In this document: positions 49,341 to 60,490 of the stretch, in pieces
Numbering within the stretch: the first letter of the stretch is position 1
Layout: every line of letters begins with the position of its first letter
Notes under the pieces: model-generated
Told to the model about the DNA's origin: nothing
The model's database searches: none
Seen by the model: only the letters and a program-made list of their open reading frames with translations
Made by a program: the position numbers and the translations under genes
Assembly: GCF_050947335.1 (NCBI RefSeq)
Contig: NC_134989.1
Location: 4,395,501-4,459,500 of the forward strand
Length of the DNA stretch: 64,000 nucleotides
Direction of reading: 5' to 3'
Source of the DNA: Megachile rotundata
Taxonomy: Eukaryota > Arthropoda > Insecta > Hymenoptera > Megachilidae

Positions 49341-49424
49341 AAGTTCAGGTGGGATCGAACTCGCGCCAAAAAGAGTATGCAGCAGTTTACAAGTCAGACA
49401 CCTTAACCGCTGCGCCACCGACAC
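49341..49424 (-). tRNA. tRNA-like sequence (degenerate), right arm
   Basis: It is the inverted partner of 48390-48473, with the same A and B boxes. It differs in three CpG-decay-like places: GTGTCTGACTTG here versus GCGTCTGATTCG there, so the ancestor probably read GCGTCTGACTCG. An A10 run at 49328-49337 is the T-run terminator on the minus strand. It would be transcribed leftward, converging on the other unit. Confidence 0.6.
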
Positions 49425-50063
49425 CGTTGAATAACCTTCAAACATTTAGGTATATACCGAGCGTACCATAAAACTAATTAATTAAGTTAATTGCATTGTT
49501 GGAATCCATAGATCAATTGTGTGAACGTGAATCCTCTTAAAATTACTTAATGCATCTTTTATGGGAAAATGGCATAAAAATTCAAAGCAGAAGTTAGTTT
49601 TTCGCGCGAAAAAATCGGTTTTTGATTTTTTTAACTACGGCGCACCTCACTGAAAAATCTGAAAAAATTAGAGAATAATAGTTGTACTAATATCTAACTA
49701 CCACATTAATATAAAAGTAGTGCTCCGACATCTTCACTAAAAAATTGCATTTTTTCGGATTTTTTTCGGTTTTTGATTTTTCACGACTACAGTTTGCGAT
49801 CAAAAAATCTGAAAAAATTCTGTAAGATGCGCTATCTGGACCTCAATGTTTTAGAATTTTTTCAGAATTTTTGTACGAAATTAAATAGGCAAAAAGGGCC
49901 AAAAACCGGAATTTCGTTTTTTCCCTTTTACTACCCCCACGGATGAGATAGGGGGTTGAAACTTGGTGTGAGGTGTTTTTTTGGGATATGCTACCGACTG
50001 ACGAGTTGGGTCTCAAATTCGACTCAAGGGCACATTTGACCATCTTATCCGGCTATACCCTTT

Positions 50064-50310
50064 CCCAATTCCTGCGCTTTCATATTTATAAATTTCTAAC
50101 TCTTAAATATCAGCACACTTACATTTCAAAATATCTAAAATTCCACATTTCCAGAATTCTTTCACGCTTACGTGCTAAAATTTCAAAAATCTACAATTTT
50201 TCCATGAAAAAAATTAAAAGTAACTCAATAATTCAGACATTCAAGAAATCCAAAAATTAAAGAAATCTAAAAAGTTCAAATATTCCAAGAGATCCAAGAA
50301 GTTCAATAAA
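50064..50310. repeat. Degenerate 'ccaaattc' tract
   Basis: Continuation of the C-bearing tract on the far side of the foldback element, for example 'aaatttctaactctt' and 'aagaaatccaaaaatt'. Confidence 0.55.
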
Positions 50311-50930
50311 TTCAATTCTAATTCCTCTATTCCTTCCTCACTAATAATAGCACAAAAGGAAAGTTTTAAATCACAAAACAGTTCGCAATTTGCCAGTCCG
50401 CCAACCACACTTTCAGAATCTCTGCTTTCGATAACGTTTCTCCAATAGCCACCGCGCAAATTGCGCTGAAATACCGATAATATCAATTGCAGCAACTCAC
50501 ATAAACAACAAACGATAACACGAACCACCAGAATGTTGCGAAATTTACGCACACGTGTTACGAGCAAGATTCACCCCATAGCTATAGAGAACAATTTCCC
50601 TATAGCATCCTTCGATGCTGCACCCTCGTTCTCACTTTCGTAACCACCTGCGACCACAGGTTTCACGATATATGCACAACTCGGGGTTCCAGCTACTCTT
50701 CTTGTCGCGCATCCATAAGCATTCAAAGTTAGAGGCTACTTCGCGTTAACAAACCCATTCCTTGCGGAAGGGTTCCATAAATGAGGGTGTCGAGGGTGGT
50801 TGTTCCACCCTCGGGAGAAGTTTACGCGGTTACATTGACGTATCAGGTTGTTAGCCCTGCTGGAAACGTAGATGTTCAGAGATATGCTCTTGTACTGGAG
50901 ATACACCACTTTCGTGTTTGATCGTCTAAG
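50311..50930. other. GC-rich island with a perfect hairpin
   Basis: CGAGGGTGG (50791-50799), a 5-nt loop TTGTT, then CCACCCTCG (50805-50813). The minus-strand ORF 50241-50567 has no known domain. The hairpin shares its GAGGGTGG/CCACCCTC arms with the LINE fragment at 37.5 kb. Confidence 0.4.
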
Positions 50931-53265
50931 TTTTTTATATCGTAACTTGTTAGCTTAAATATTTATACTTTGCACTTGGATTTTTACTGTTGACTAGTGG
51001 TAACAATATTCTGTTACGTTATTGCATGTAAAATGATCGACTTAGAAACTAGATTGTCAGATTTGAAAAAGTATTATAAGGTAGCATTTATGACATATCA
51101 GTTTTCAAGTATAATAAAAAAGACTATTAAAAAATAGGATTAGAAAACGATTCTTCTGTTAGAAAGCTTGAAAGTTCAAATATTAATAAGTTTAGACAAC
51201 AAATAACTAAAGATCATTTAATTCAGATATTTAAAAATTTTCAAATTTAAGAATTTGTATCTGAAAAACAAAATTAAGAGTTTAAAAATTGTTGCCCTCA
51301 CACCTTTGGATCTTTATGCAATTACCAACATCAAATTTTCAAAATTCAACATTTGTTGATCCTCATCCAAAGAAAGCTTGCTTTTAATCTGACCTAACCC
51401 AACTTACCAAATTCGTATCGTATTCGATTAGCACGTGAAATTTCTCGTGGACCTAGTCGAAATTTGGAAGCAAATTATCGTCGATCAAGTGGAGGGTTTA
51501 TTGTATCGATACGACTTCATCGGTTGGTTCCTCCCTATTCTTCTAGTTATCCCGTAACATGGTGACTTTCCAAGTAACGAGGAACAGAAGGAAAGCGGAG
51601 GAGGACAGGGTGGGTCATTACCGCTCCTACGTTCTTCGAAGCGAGAACGTGATGGAACGTGGCACGATGCTGGTAAAGGAAAATCGACTTGAGCTTTATT
51701 TCGCTCACAAAAGAGCTTCTGTTAAGGCAGTGACGAAGTCTCATTACCACCTTTTCTGCCAAGAGAAAACGATCGAGAACCTTTACTTTGCTCCATAAAT
51801 TTTAGGGTTGATCAAAATATTTTATCATTTTTTAATACTGAAAACCACCAACCAAAATTACCGTTTTCAGATTTTGTTGCCGTGCTTTTTTCTGTTATAT
51901 TCTGTTAAGAGAACACAGTCTATTTTTACAATTCGGACGGGTTTTTTGCTCATTTAGAATTTTTTATTTTATTTCAATGAAATGTTAAGATTTATAGTCA
52001 TTCATTAGTTACCAAGGCTCGAGTCATTTTGTATGTGTGAGACAAAGCCTTACAACCTTCGTCGCCCTGATCGTTCATCGTGAAGGTCCCAAAGACACCA
52101 TACGCTCACAATCTAACTTTTATCGTTTATCGTGAAAGTCTCATCACAACCAGTTGCACATAGCCTTGCTTTCTATCAAATACCAAAGTCAATCAACTCC
52201 ACGCCGCATTCAAGTCCAACTCAAAGAAAACCAGTTTTACACAACATTTAACTCGTCATATAATCTCCACCATTCTAACGAGTAGCGGAGACGCATTAGG
52301 ATATTCGTGGGACGGAAATTTACAACGTTTGACTACGTGATCGACCATCGTGAGGGTTCTTCTATAATCCTATGCTTGTAAACAGCCAGGGTAACTCCTG
52401 GCATTACCTACGAAGTATTATTGGACAGCGATATTTGCCTACCTTAATTTTGTTTTCACCTCCAAACACACCCTCGCAATCAAATATTTTACAAATATCA
52501 CGGAACGATAGTTTCGGGGCAGAATTCTTACAGAATCGGACGAACATCATTAACCTTCTAATTTCTTTTACCTACCAACTCTTTAATTTACAAAATAAAT
52601 CAACAAAGGGTTTCCCAATCAAGTGTATTGCAACAGTGCGAGTATGTGACAAATACATTTTTCATTTATTACAAGTAGTAAATTAATGAGAATATGTATA
52701 TTGAACTAATCTATTTATCGGAATTATTTATAAGATCCAAGAGAAATGTGATGTCGTGCCACACTCGACATAGAAGTGCAAAGGATGGATAAATTATAAA
52801 GTTGGCAAAATAAGTTATAAATTAGGCAAAGTTAGCATTTGTCCTATAATTTGAAAAAATTCAGTACTTCAGTACAGACGAATTTAACATATTCTGTTGA
52901 GGAAGAGAATGGTTGTACATGTAAATGAATGTTATCCAGTGAGAAACGTTTAGGAGAATTCGTGTTCAAATGAGCATACTTAGATGGCGTAATTATTTTC
53001 TGTGCAAAGAGCGTGCAATTAATCGTAGTCTTTTGTCTTTTGTCGTCCATTGCATTATATGGTGCTATTACCTTATGCAATGACTTGTAAAATTCCGGTT
53101 ATATTTGTTTACCTTATGTTGTTTTGGTTAGGAGTGTCAAGGATAATATATATTTGAGTTCCAAAATGTCTAAAAATGCGACTTTGTAATTCCAGAGTTT
53201 TTGAGACAAAATACAATATTTTGTCATGCTCTTCTTTTCAAGGATTATTCTTTATATTGTACTTA
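50931..53265. other. Mixed spacer with two GC-richer patches
   Basis: 51380-51800 holds overlapping ORFs on both strands (51559-51798 on +, 51547-51762 on -), and 52010-52700 holds the ORF 52372-52686; none has a recognised domain. 51160-51300 is a short 'aaattt' tract. The rest is AT-rich. Confidence 0.35.
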
Positions 53266-53269
53266 AGAG

Positions 53270-54060
53270 CTAAAGCTTCCAAATTCTCAAGTTTCAAAAT
53301 TCTAAAATTTTTAAGACCTTAAATTTTAAATTTCCAAAATTTCTAGACCCTTAAAGTTCCAAATTTTTTAATTTCCAAATCTTCAAATTTCCAAATTTGA
53401 AAACTTTCAAATTCATAAGTTCCCAAATTTCAAAACCTTACAAAACTTTACAAAATCTAAAATTTCCAAGTTCTCATATTCCCATTTTCTAAAGTTTCCA
53501 AACTCTCAAATTCCCAAATTCTAAAATTTCTAGACTCTCAAGCTCCCAAATTAAAAAATTTCCAAATTCTCAAATTTTACATTTTCCATACCCTCAGATT
53601 CCTACATTCCAGAAGTTTCAAATTCTCAAATTCCAAAATTCTGTATTTTCTAAACACTGAAACTCCCCAATTCTAAAATTTCTATATTCTCAAATTCTCA
53701 AACTCTAAGGTTTGTAAACTCTCAAATCCCCTAATTCTAAAATTTCCAAATTTTCAAATTTCTATATTGCCACATTTTAGAAGCTCCATATTTCCAAATT
53801 GCCGAAGTGCTAAATCTCCAAGTTCTCAAGTTCTTTAAATTGTTAAGTGTTTTGAAATTCCCAAATTTTCATACCACCAAATGTTCAAATTATTAACCTT
53901 TTAGATTTCCGTGCCATTAAACAAACAAAATCCTAAATTCTGAAGTTTAAAAATTCTCAAAGTTCCAATTCCCAGTTCCCAAAATCTCCATATTCTAAAA
54001 TTCGCAAACTTCTTAATTCCATAATTCAAGCTACTAAAGAACTCAACGCTCCAGCTTCCA
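53270..54060. repeat. Degenerate 'ccaaattctcaaa' low-complexity tract
   Basis: About 0.8 kb with 'ccaaattctcaaa' and 'aaaatttcc' words, strongly C over G on the + strand. Confidence 0.75.
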
Positions 54061-54780
54061 ACTATAAGAAAACTTTCAACAAAAGCAATACAATCTGAAA
54101 AGTAAGTACAACCATCAACAACTTATATATTGTCCATCCTAAATCCGTTTAACATTTCAGTCCTCATGCTTCTACAATCCCATCGCGTTTTTCTTAAGCA
54201 GTTTTCTATCTTGGACAAATCGAACAGCCCTAAACAAATAAGTTTCACGTCCAGCCGCGATTAATTTGAACTCGACGAGACAAAACAGCGGCGACGAAGG
54301 AGGATGTTCAAGAGGGGTAAGTGGAGGGCAGATAAATGCAGAAACTGTACGAGGGGTGGACGTTGCACGGCGGAAAACAATTAATTTTCTTACTTCTATT
54401 GGCAAAGTACCAGAGAAAGGAGGACACGGAGCATTCTTGAAGAAAGACGGGCACAGGTAAAAGTACGAGGAGAAAGTTTCTTGAAAGAATAAGGATGAGA
54501 AAACTGCAACAGGGGGGTGAAAAGGGGGATACTTTGAGGAGGAGGAGCGTGAGTGGCAGGAAGATGAATTTTATTGCGACACTTGTAAGGTGGCTACGCC
54601 TGCGAATTCGTTGAAAGAAATACCGTGAATTATTGCTCGAACGATTTGTCTCGGGAAGGAAACAACAAGATGCAGGAAGTTAACTCGATTAAGAAAATGG
54701 CGGACGATTCCAGGAAAAATTACTTTCGAACGTTTAACATCCACTCACCGTTTGTTTCAAACTGATTGTAAGTGTGGTAC
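54061..54780. other. Purine-rich GC island
   Basis: The + strand is purine-rich ('ggaggatgttcaagagggg', 'ggaggaggagcg'). ORFs overlap at 54266-54460 (+) and 54172-54405 (-) without domains. Confidence 0.3.
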
Positions 54781-56779
54781 CTGATTATGAGTGACTTTTA
54801 ACGCTTTGATGTTTGTCATTACTTTTATACTTCGATGTAGGTGCAATTGGTTGTTACTTACATTAGTATTTTATTTGTAGATTACATGGATACAAAGGCG
54901 AAGTATCGCAGGATTATAATGAAATATGATTTTATTCTGTCATTCGTTTGGAATTCTGCTTCTTTGGATGAAATAAGATTTTCAATGTCTGTGCTGCAGT
55001 TTTATTAACTTTATATATTAAAATATTATGTAATCATTAAAACAAATTTACATATATTTCTTCAGTTATTCTTTCGGCATTTTTCAGTTTCTACAAAAAT
55101 GTGGCCGCATAGAAGATTCTTTTCGATGAAAACTTTACGAAGTCTGAAATTTTTCTGAAGATATATTTCAGCGACTTTAGTAAATTCCTTCGAGATATTC
55201 TTCATTCTTCCTTGAGAATTTTACAAAGTTAGATAACTTTAATTATATTCAATTGTATAAGTTTGAAAAACTTCAAGACGATATTTTTTCCAGCAACTTT
55301 AGGATAACTGCTTCACTCGATCTCCAATATTTGAAATTTTTGCAAAGGAAACTTCGATGCGCTGTTATAAAGATAATGGAATTACCGTTTTTAATGTTGA
55401 TAACAAGTTAACATATTTTACTTTGGTAATTGTCTACTCAATCTTTATTAAAAAATATTAATACATCATTTTTATTTAAAAACGTCTAAAATGTTATCAT
55501 GAAATAAAGAATAACATTTTTACACATCTGTTATTCGCTTTTGATTTTATAACTTATATAATGTAACCTTATGTTAATTTGAATTAATTTATTTATCGTC
55601 ATTTATATTTATCATTAATTAATTATTCATAAGTGTATTATCTTACGAAAAAGTAATAATTTATAATTACGTTAATTTATGGTACCCTAAAGATTGTAAT
55701 AATTCATATTCATCATAAATAGTAAATTAACATCTGCTTTAATTTATAATTATCATAAGTTGTTAATGACCAGCTACATTCGTTTATTATGTAATATTTC
55801 TACTTTATAGTCCCGTTCGTTTATTATGCAATATTTCTCCTTTATAGTCCCTGTTAATTTATGATAAATTCTCCACATTTTAATTTTTCAATTATCCCAT
55901 AATACCGCGTTATTAAGAATTGCCCGAAGAATAAAATTTTTCGCAATTCTTTAAATACGTTTGTATAGTAAATAGCTATACAAGGTTATACAAAGCAATA
56001 AGAGAACAACAGCGACTCTAATCTCTTAATCTGGCAACTGTGTCAGTCAAGGTAAATGTTCCAATTTGCTCACAGTTATAGCGCTTTCAATGCATACTGT
56101 TTGCGCATTTATGTGCATGATTAAAGGAAACTGCACCGTAACATAAGCGACAGTTTCCATTCGGCTTCACTGATTCGTGAGCTACGTAAATTATTTCTTG
56201 CCCCGTCGAAAGCGTAATTAGAACACTGTTGCTGAAACCTGTATACGTAAACAATCTTACACTCTGAAATTACATACAGATGAGTTGCACAAACATCCTC
56301 CATTTTGCACAAATCTCACATTTCGATTAACAATTTTTAATAGCTACGTGCATCATAAATGCATTTACAAGATAATAGGCAAATCTGCACAATGTAAAAT
56401 CTAACTTGTCAAAGTTTCTTTAAAATACAAATTTAAAGTAAAAATTTCTTTAATATACTCAATAATCGAATTAGAATTGTGTAGTTTCAATTATAGGTCG
56501 TTTTAATGTATTAAGCGTTTACCATCCAAGTCTGACCATATACCAACCTGATTCACTTACAGATTTATGTGCTGTAGTAATTACACGTTAATTTAATTTG
56601 ACATGCATAATGTGCGATCCACTTTGTTAAAATTTCTTTAATGTATTTAAAATTAAGTCGTATATTTTTTATTGCCATTAAATTATTTCTCTATATTGTG
56701 CCTTTTCCATGCAAGTCTGACTAAATACCGACTTTATCTACTTACATATCAATGTGCCAAAGTATAATTACATGTTAAT
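54781..56779. other. AT-rich DNA, little recognised
   Basis: A duplicated word 'cgtttattatgtaatatttct' / 'cgtttattatgcaatatttct' occurs at about 55781 and 55829. A GC rise at 55970-56330 has no recognised content. Words such as 'catgcaagtctgac' and 'attacatgttaatttaa' recur at 56525-56780, suggesting a diffuse local duplication of roughly 190 bp. Confidence 0.35.
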
Positions 56780-56783
56780 TTAA

Positions 56784-57095
56784 CACGTTCCGTGCCACGT
56801 GTACCACCGGTGGTACACGGTAAACTTGATTGTCAGGCCACGTGTACCACCGGTGGTACACGCAGTCATATTTATTCAATGCGCTGAAAACATATATTTT
56901 ATTACAAATTATAAATTATATTTCTACCTAAAAAATGAAGCATTATACAAGATGCAGTATAGAATAAAAGAAAAAAAGAATTACTTATGTATTGAGGATG
57001 TAATGAAATATTGTGTGATAATATATTAATCTTTAGTCAAAATATCAGATGGCCTAAACGACAAGTCAGGCAAAAATGGCTTGGCACGGAACGTG
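56784..57095. mobile_element. TTAA-flanked (piggyBac-type) MITE, 312 bp
   Basis: TIRs CACGTTCCGTGCCA and TGGCACGGAACGTG (14 bp, perfect) are flanked by TTAA at 56780-56783 and 57096-57099. TTAA is the target duplication of the piggyBac superfamily. The left part carries two copies of a perfect 22-bp palindrome (core GTGTACCACCGGTGGTACAC) at 56798-56819 and 56841-56862. The interior is otherwise AT-rich; the ORF 56799-57029 is unlikely to be a gene. Perfect TIRs suggest fairly recent insertion. Confidence 0.92.
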
Positions 57096-57099
57096 TTAA

Positions 57100-57370
57100 T
57101 GAAACACCAATATTGCGAGATCTACTTCTCAAAAATTTCTTTAATATATAATATTTAAAATCGATGATGAATTATTTATTTTGATTTCCACAAAATTTTT
57201 TCGCTATATCATTTCCACTAGAACTTGTGACTCTGACTTGATCTTGCAGATCTACAGGCTTCATAAGTAGAATTACATGGTAATTTAACTTATAATCCAT
57301 AATGTGACATCTGGCTTATCAACATTTCTTAAATGTGTCCAAAATTAACGTACATATTCATATTTGACTA
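57100..57370. other. AT-rich DNA resembling the left flank
   Basis: Words such as 'attacatggtaatttaacttataatc' echo 56570-56620, so the MITE may sit within an old local duplication. Confidence 0.3.
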
Positions 57371-57850
57371 CAGACCAACTCGATACTTGCGCGTCCACAT
57401 CTGTCGTAAACGCACACAATTTTCTAGCTCCAAACTTGTTACCGTAACGCGCGATTGCAATTACGCGCACAGCTCAACCCGCAGGTGAATTCTATCGTAG
57501 ATTTCCAAGGCAGGATTTCATTTCGTGACTCTTTTGCCTCGATCCCCTTTCAAGACTCCCTGCTCGTTACCCAGGAAAGATACTCCTTGAAAGGGTAAGA
57601 GAGCTAGTCGTCCGCATTTTCAGACACTCAACCGTTGCCTGCTAGCTTTTCCACGCGTCTCTCCACTTTTCTTCAGCTTCCTTCTTCCTCTTTACTTGGA
57701 TCCACGTCTAAGAGTAAGTACCTGCCCTCTCGTTGTATCTATCTATCCGCGTGCGTGTTCGTAGTTAACCGTGTGTGGATGCAAAAGACACGTTCCAGTT
57801 GATGCTGAACGAGTGTGCCGTCTCCATTTTACCGTGAATGAATCTTTCAG
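57371..57850. other. Pyrimidine-rich GC island with weak exon-like boundaries
   Basis: An acceptor-like 'cacttttcttcag' ends at 57676 and a donor-like 'agagtaagta' follows, so 57677-57713 (37 nt) could be a microexon or leader exon on the + strand. There is no protein match, and 37 nt is short. Alternatively the island is a regulatory element. Confidence 0.25.
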
Positions 57851-58004
57851 AATATTTAGTTCCTGAGAATGTTGCTTTTGAAACACTTCGTTTTTGAATT
57901 TTAGGTTAATTGGATGATTGTGAAGGTTGAGAGTGAATTTATCGTCTTTCGCTGCGTATATGTACGTAGAGTGACTTGCGTTATTTATCATGCTAGTTAT
58001 CATG

Positions 58005-58450
58005 TTAGTTACGTAGAATTATCACGCGTTGCATTACTTTGTTAAATTGCCGTGCGTTGTATTGCTATAGCTTAGATCGCTACGCGTTTAACTATCACGC
58101 GTCATTTCGCCGTGAGTTAAATTATTATGTATGAGATCGCCATATGCTGAAATGTCGTGCGTTGAATTATCATATGCCCGCTTATTATTTAAATCGCCAC
58201 GAGTTGAATAACTATGCGTGAAATCATCATGCGTTCAATTAACAGGCGTTCAATTATCGGACGTTCGATTACAACGCGTTCAAGTAACGGACGTTCAATT
58301 ATCGGACGTTCAAGTACAACGCGTTCAATTACAAGTAACAGGCGTTCAATTGGTCGGATGTTCTGTTACTACGCGTTCAGTTACCACGCGTTCAACTCTC
58401 ACACGTGCAATTACAATACTTTCAATTATCACGCGTTGTGTTCCGTGGAG
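58005..58450. repeat. Degenerate minisatellite, about 16-17-bp unit with CGCGTT core
   Basis: Units of the form 'aattatcacgcgttcaa' recur around 25 times, with variants 'ggacgttcaa', 'caacgcgttcaa', 'ccgtgcgttgaa'. The + strand frames 58214-58537 and 58218-58475 give repeated Arg-Ser/Val-Gln strings, a by-product of the array. The CG-bearing core is unusual in this AT-rich DNA. Confidence 0.8.
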
Positions 58451-59195
58451 TTACAGATATATAGTCGTAACATGAAATACAGTCCACTCATTTTTTCAAA
58501 TAATCTCTGTAGTTGTTGTCTTGTTCGTCGTATATAGAAATTGATTCTTGAAATTCTGAACTGGCTTGCACCATCTCTGAATCTTTGTTCCGTGTCTTCA
58601 CCAAATCTCCTGTGGTGCTTTCTGCGAAGTCAGAGATGAGACCTATCAAGAGGTCCTCTCATTAAGCATACTTCAAGGACGTGGGTTCCCAATGTATCGG
58701 GCTTGAACCATATACCAGTTACCACGTGCACCACAGCAGCAGGATTTATGGCGGGCATACAATGGAAGTGTCTACGGTTGTTCAAAACTAACCTGTCATA
58801 TCTTTTCAAAGGTCAAACAACCACTTGATGACATTCATGCTGGACCAACTTCCGGAAGGTCAATCGCTAATCAAATTGGACAGGACAGAGAGATGAATCA
58901 GTTTACAAGAAACCGATAAGAGAACAAGTTCAGTTCAGACAATTGTAAATATTACTTCAATCTATAGCGAATAGACACATTCAGAGTGAAAAGATTTCGA
59001 ATTGACGATCATTTGCGGTCGATTAGCTTTCGGAGCAGCGTCGTTTAGCAATCGAATTCCAATCTTTCTTACTAAGTGATATTTCATTTTAAAAGAAAAG
59101 CTTTAATAACATTTGAAACATCCTTACCTCCGTAAAAGGAGTAAGGAAACGCGAAAAGTGCGGAAGTTAATCCAGGGATTAACGATCAAACATCG
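58451..59195. other. Unrelated insert inside the minisatellite
   Basis: About 745 bp of non-repetitive, GC-richer DNA separates the two halves of the array. It could be an inserted element, but no target duplication or terminal repeat was found. Confidence 0.35.
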
Positions 59196-59500
59196 CGTTA
59201 TTGAACACGTTGAAATACTATATGTTAGACTGCCGTGCGTTGAAATATCATAAGTTAGATCACCACATGTAGAATTATCATTTGTTGAATTTGTATATAT
59301 TGAATTATTATGCGTTGTATTGGTGTTCCTAGAACTATCAAGCGTTATATTACCACTTTCACTTCCTGTTATATCTACTCGTTAAATTATCACATGTTCG
59401 ATTGATGCGTAGATCATGTATTGAATTATCACTTGTTCAATTATAAGTCGTTTACGGATTATATCGTTACACATTTCATTACCACCCGTTATATAAAACA
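59196..59500. repeat. Second half of the CGCGTT-type minisatellite
   Basis: Units such as 'gaattattatgcgttg' and 'actgccgtgcgttgaaat' match the family at 58.0-58.45 kb but are more decayed (often TGTT or TGTA for CGTT). Confidence 0.65.
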
Positions 59501-60284
59501 CTCTTTTTCTAAAAATCGTTTAATTCTTGTCTTTATATATTGCCAAGTACTTCAGTAATCAAACTTCAAAAGGTTTCAGTTCATTAATATTCACGTATCA
59601 ACACCAGATCCTTATTAACCAAATATAAAAACAGCTTAAATTAAATTTTAACCCTCTTTGTACAAATTTTTTCCACATAAATTTAAACATCATTTTGTTT
59701 AATAAATTGTGTTCAGTTTAGGTGTAAAATACGTATAACAGACTCTGGTAAGAATCTTAGTTCAACGTTGTTCTGTATTTTGTGTGTTGTTTTCTCGATA
59801 CTATACTGCAAGGATTCACGTACTATAATTACGAAACTGCGGTTGATCCCTTGAGCACATGCACAAGTTAGTTTACTAACGAAGTTATTCATCAAAGTTT
59901 GAAGCAGTCATTGAAAACGTTAATGACAGCTCAGCGTATGCTCGATAATACTATGTAACTACACTATGAATTCGTATACTCCTTTACTACTGGTACTAGA
60001 TAGTTTGAAATTAGTATGAAGTTTTATTTTTAGCAATTGATGTATTGATTAATTCATTTGATGCAGTCTGTACACTCATGCGTGGGTATTCTTGAGATAT
60101 TTTGCAACATTTGCGGTGTAAATACATTTTCAATAATAACATTCTTTTTTATGCACTACTAGCCAGCCTACATATTAATTCTTCAATTACGATTTTCGTC
60201 TTTTGGATTCAACTTTGTAAATATTTTATGTACAGGAATTTTAATTGTATGAATGCGTATACAAGTTAGAAACAATGTATGTTT
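59501..60284. other. AT-rich DNA, nothing recognised
   Basis: The minus-strand ORF 59713-59895 has no recognised domain. Otherwise AT-rich spacer. Confidence 0.4.
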
Positions 60285-60490
60285 AATTTATATAAAATTT
60301 GCATCAAATTGATATGAAATTTGTATCAAACTTATATCAGGTCTATATCAAATTTATATCAAATTTGTATCAAATATACATCAAATGTATCTCAACTTTG
60401 TGTCAAATTCGTATTAAATGTGTAATCAAATTCATATAAAATTGATATCAAATCTATATATTTATATCAGATATAATATTCAGATCAGAT
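60285..60490. repeat. Tandem array 'tatatcaaattt', about 12-bp period
   Basis: Some fifteen copies of 'tatatcaaattt' and variants ('gtatcaaatatacatcaaatg'). Confidence 0.85.

Larger units (their letters stand above)
47750..50063. mobile_element. 2.3-kb foldback element with tRNA-like units in both arms
   Basis: Two inverted arms (about 47750-48596 and 49222-50063, about 845 bp each) start with 'aaagggtatagccggataag' and differ at only about a dozen positions by eye, mostly transitions. A 625-bp spacer separates them; within it a further 14-bp pair (CTTAATTGTGCTAC at about 48736 and its complement at about 49143) is inverted. Each arm carries a tRNA-like sequence with A box, B box and T-run, directed toward the centre. 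The two 66-codon ORFs (47770-47970 +, 49843-50043 -) are mirror copies of the arm and not a recognised protein. No transposase and no target duplication was seen. Such a structure would extrude a cruciform. It lies between two low-complexity tracts. Confidence 0.9.

Noticed and set aside
47770..50043. Two identical 66-codon ORFs as a duplicated gene
   Set aside because: They are mirror copies of the foldback arm, with no domain; the related copy at 34 kb does not keep the frame.
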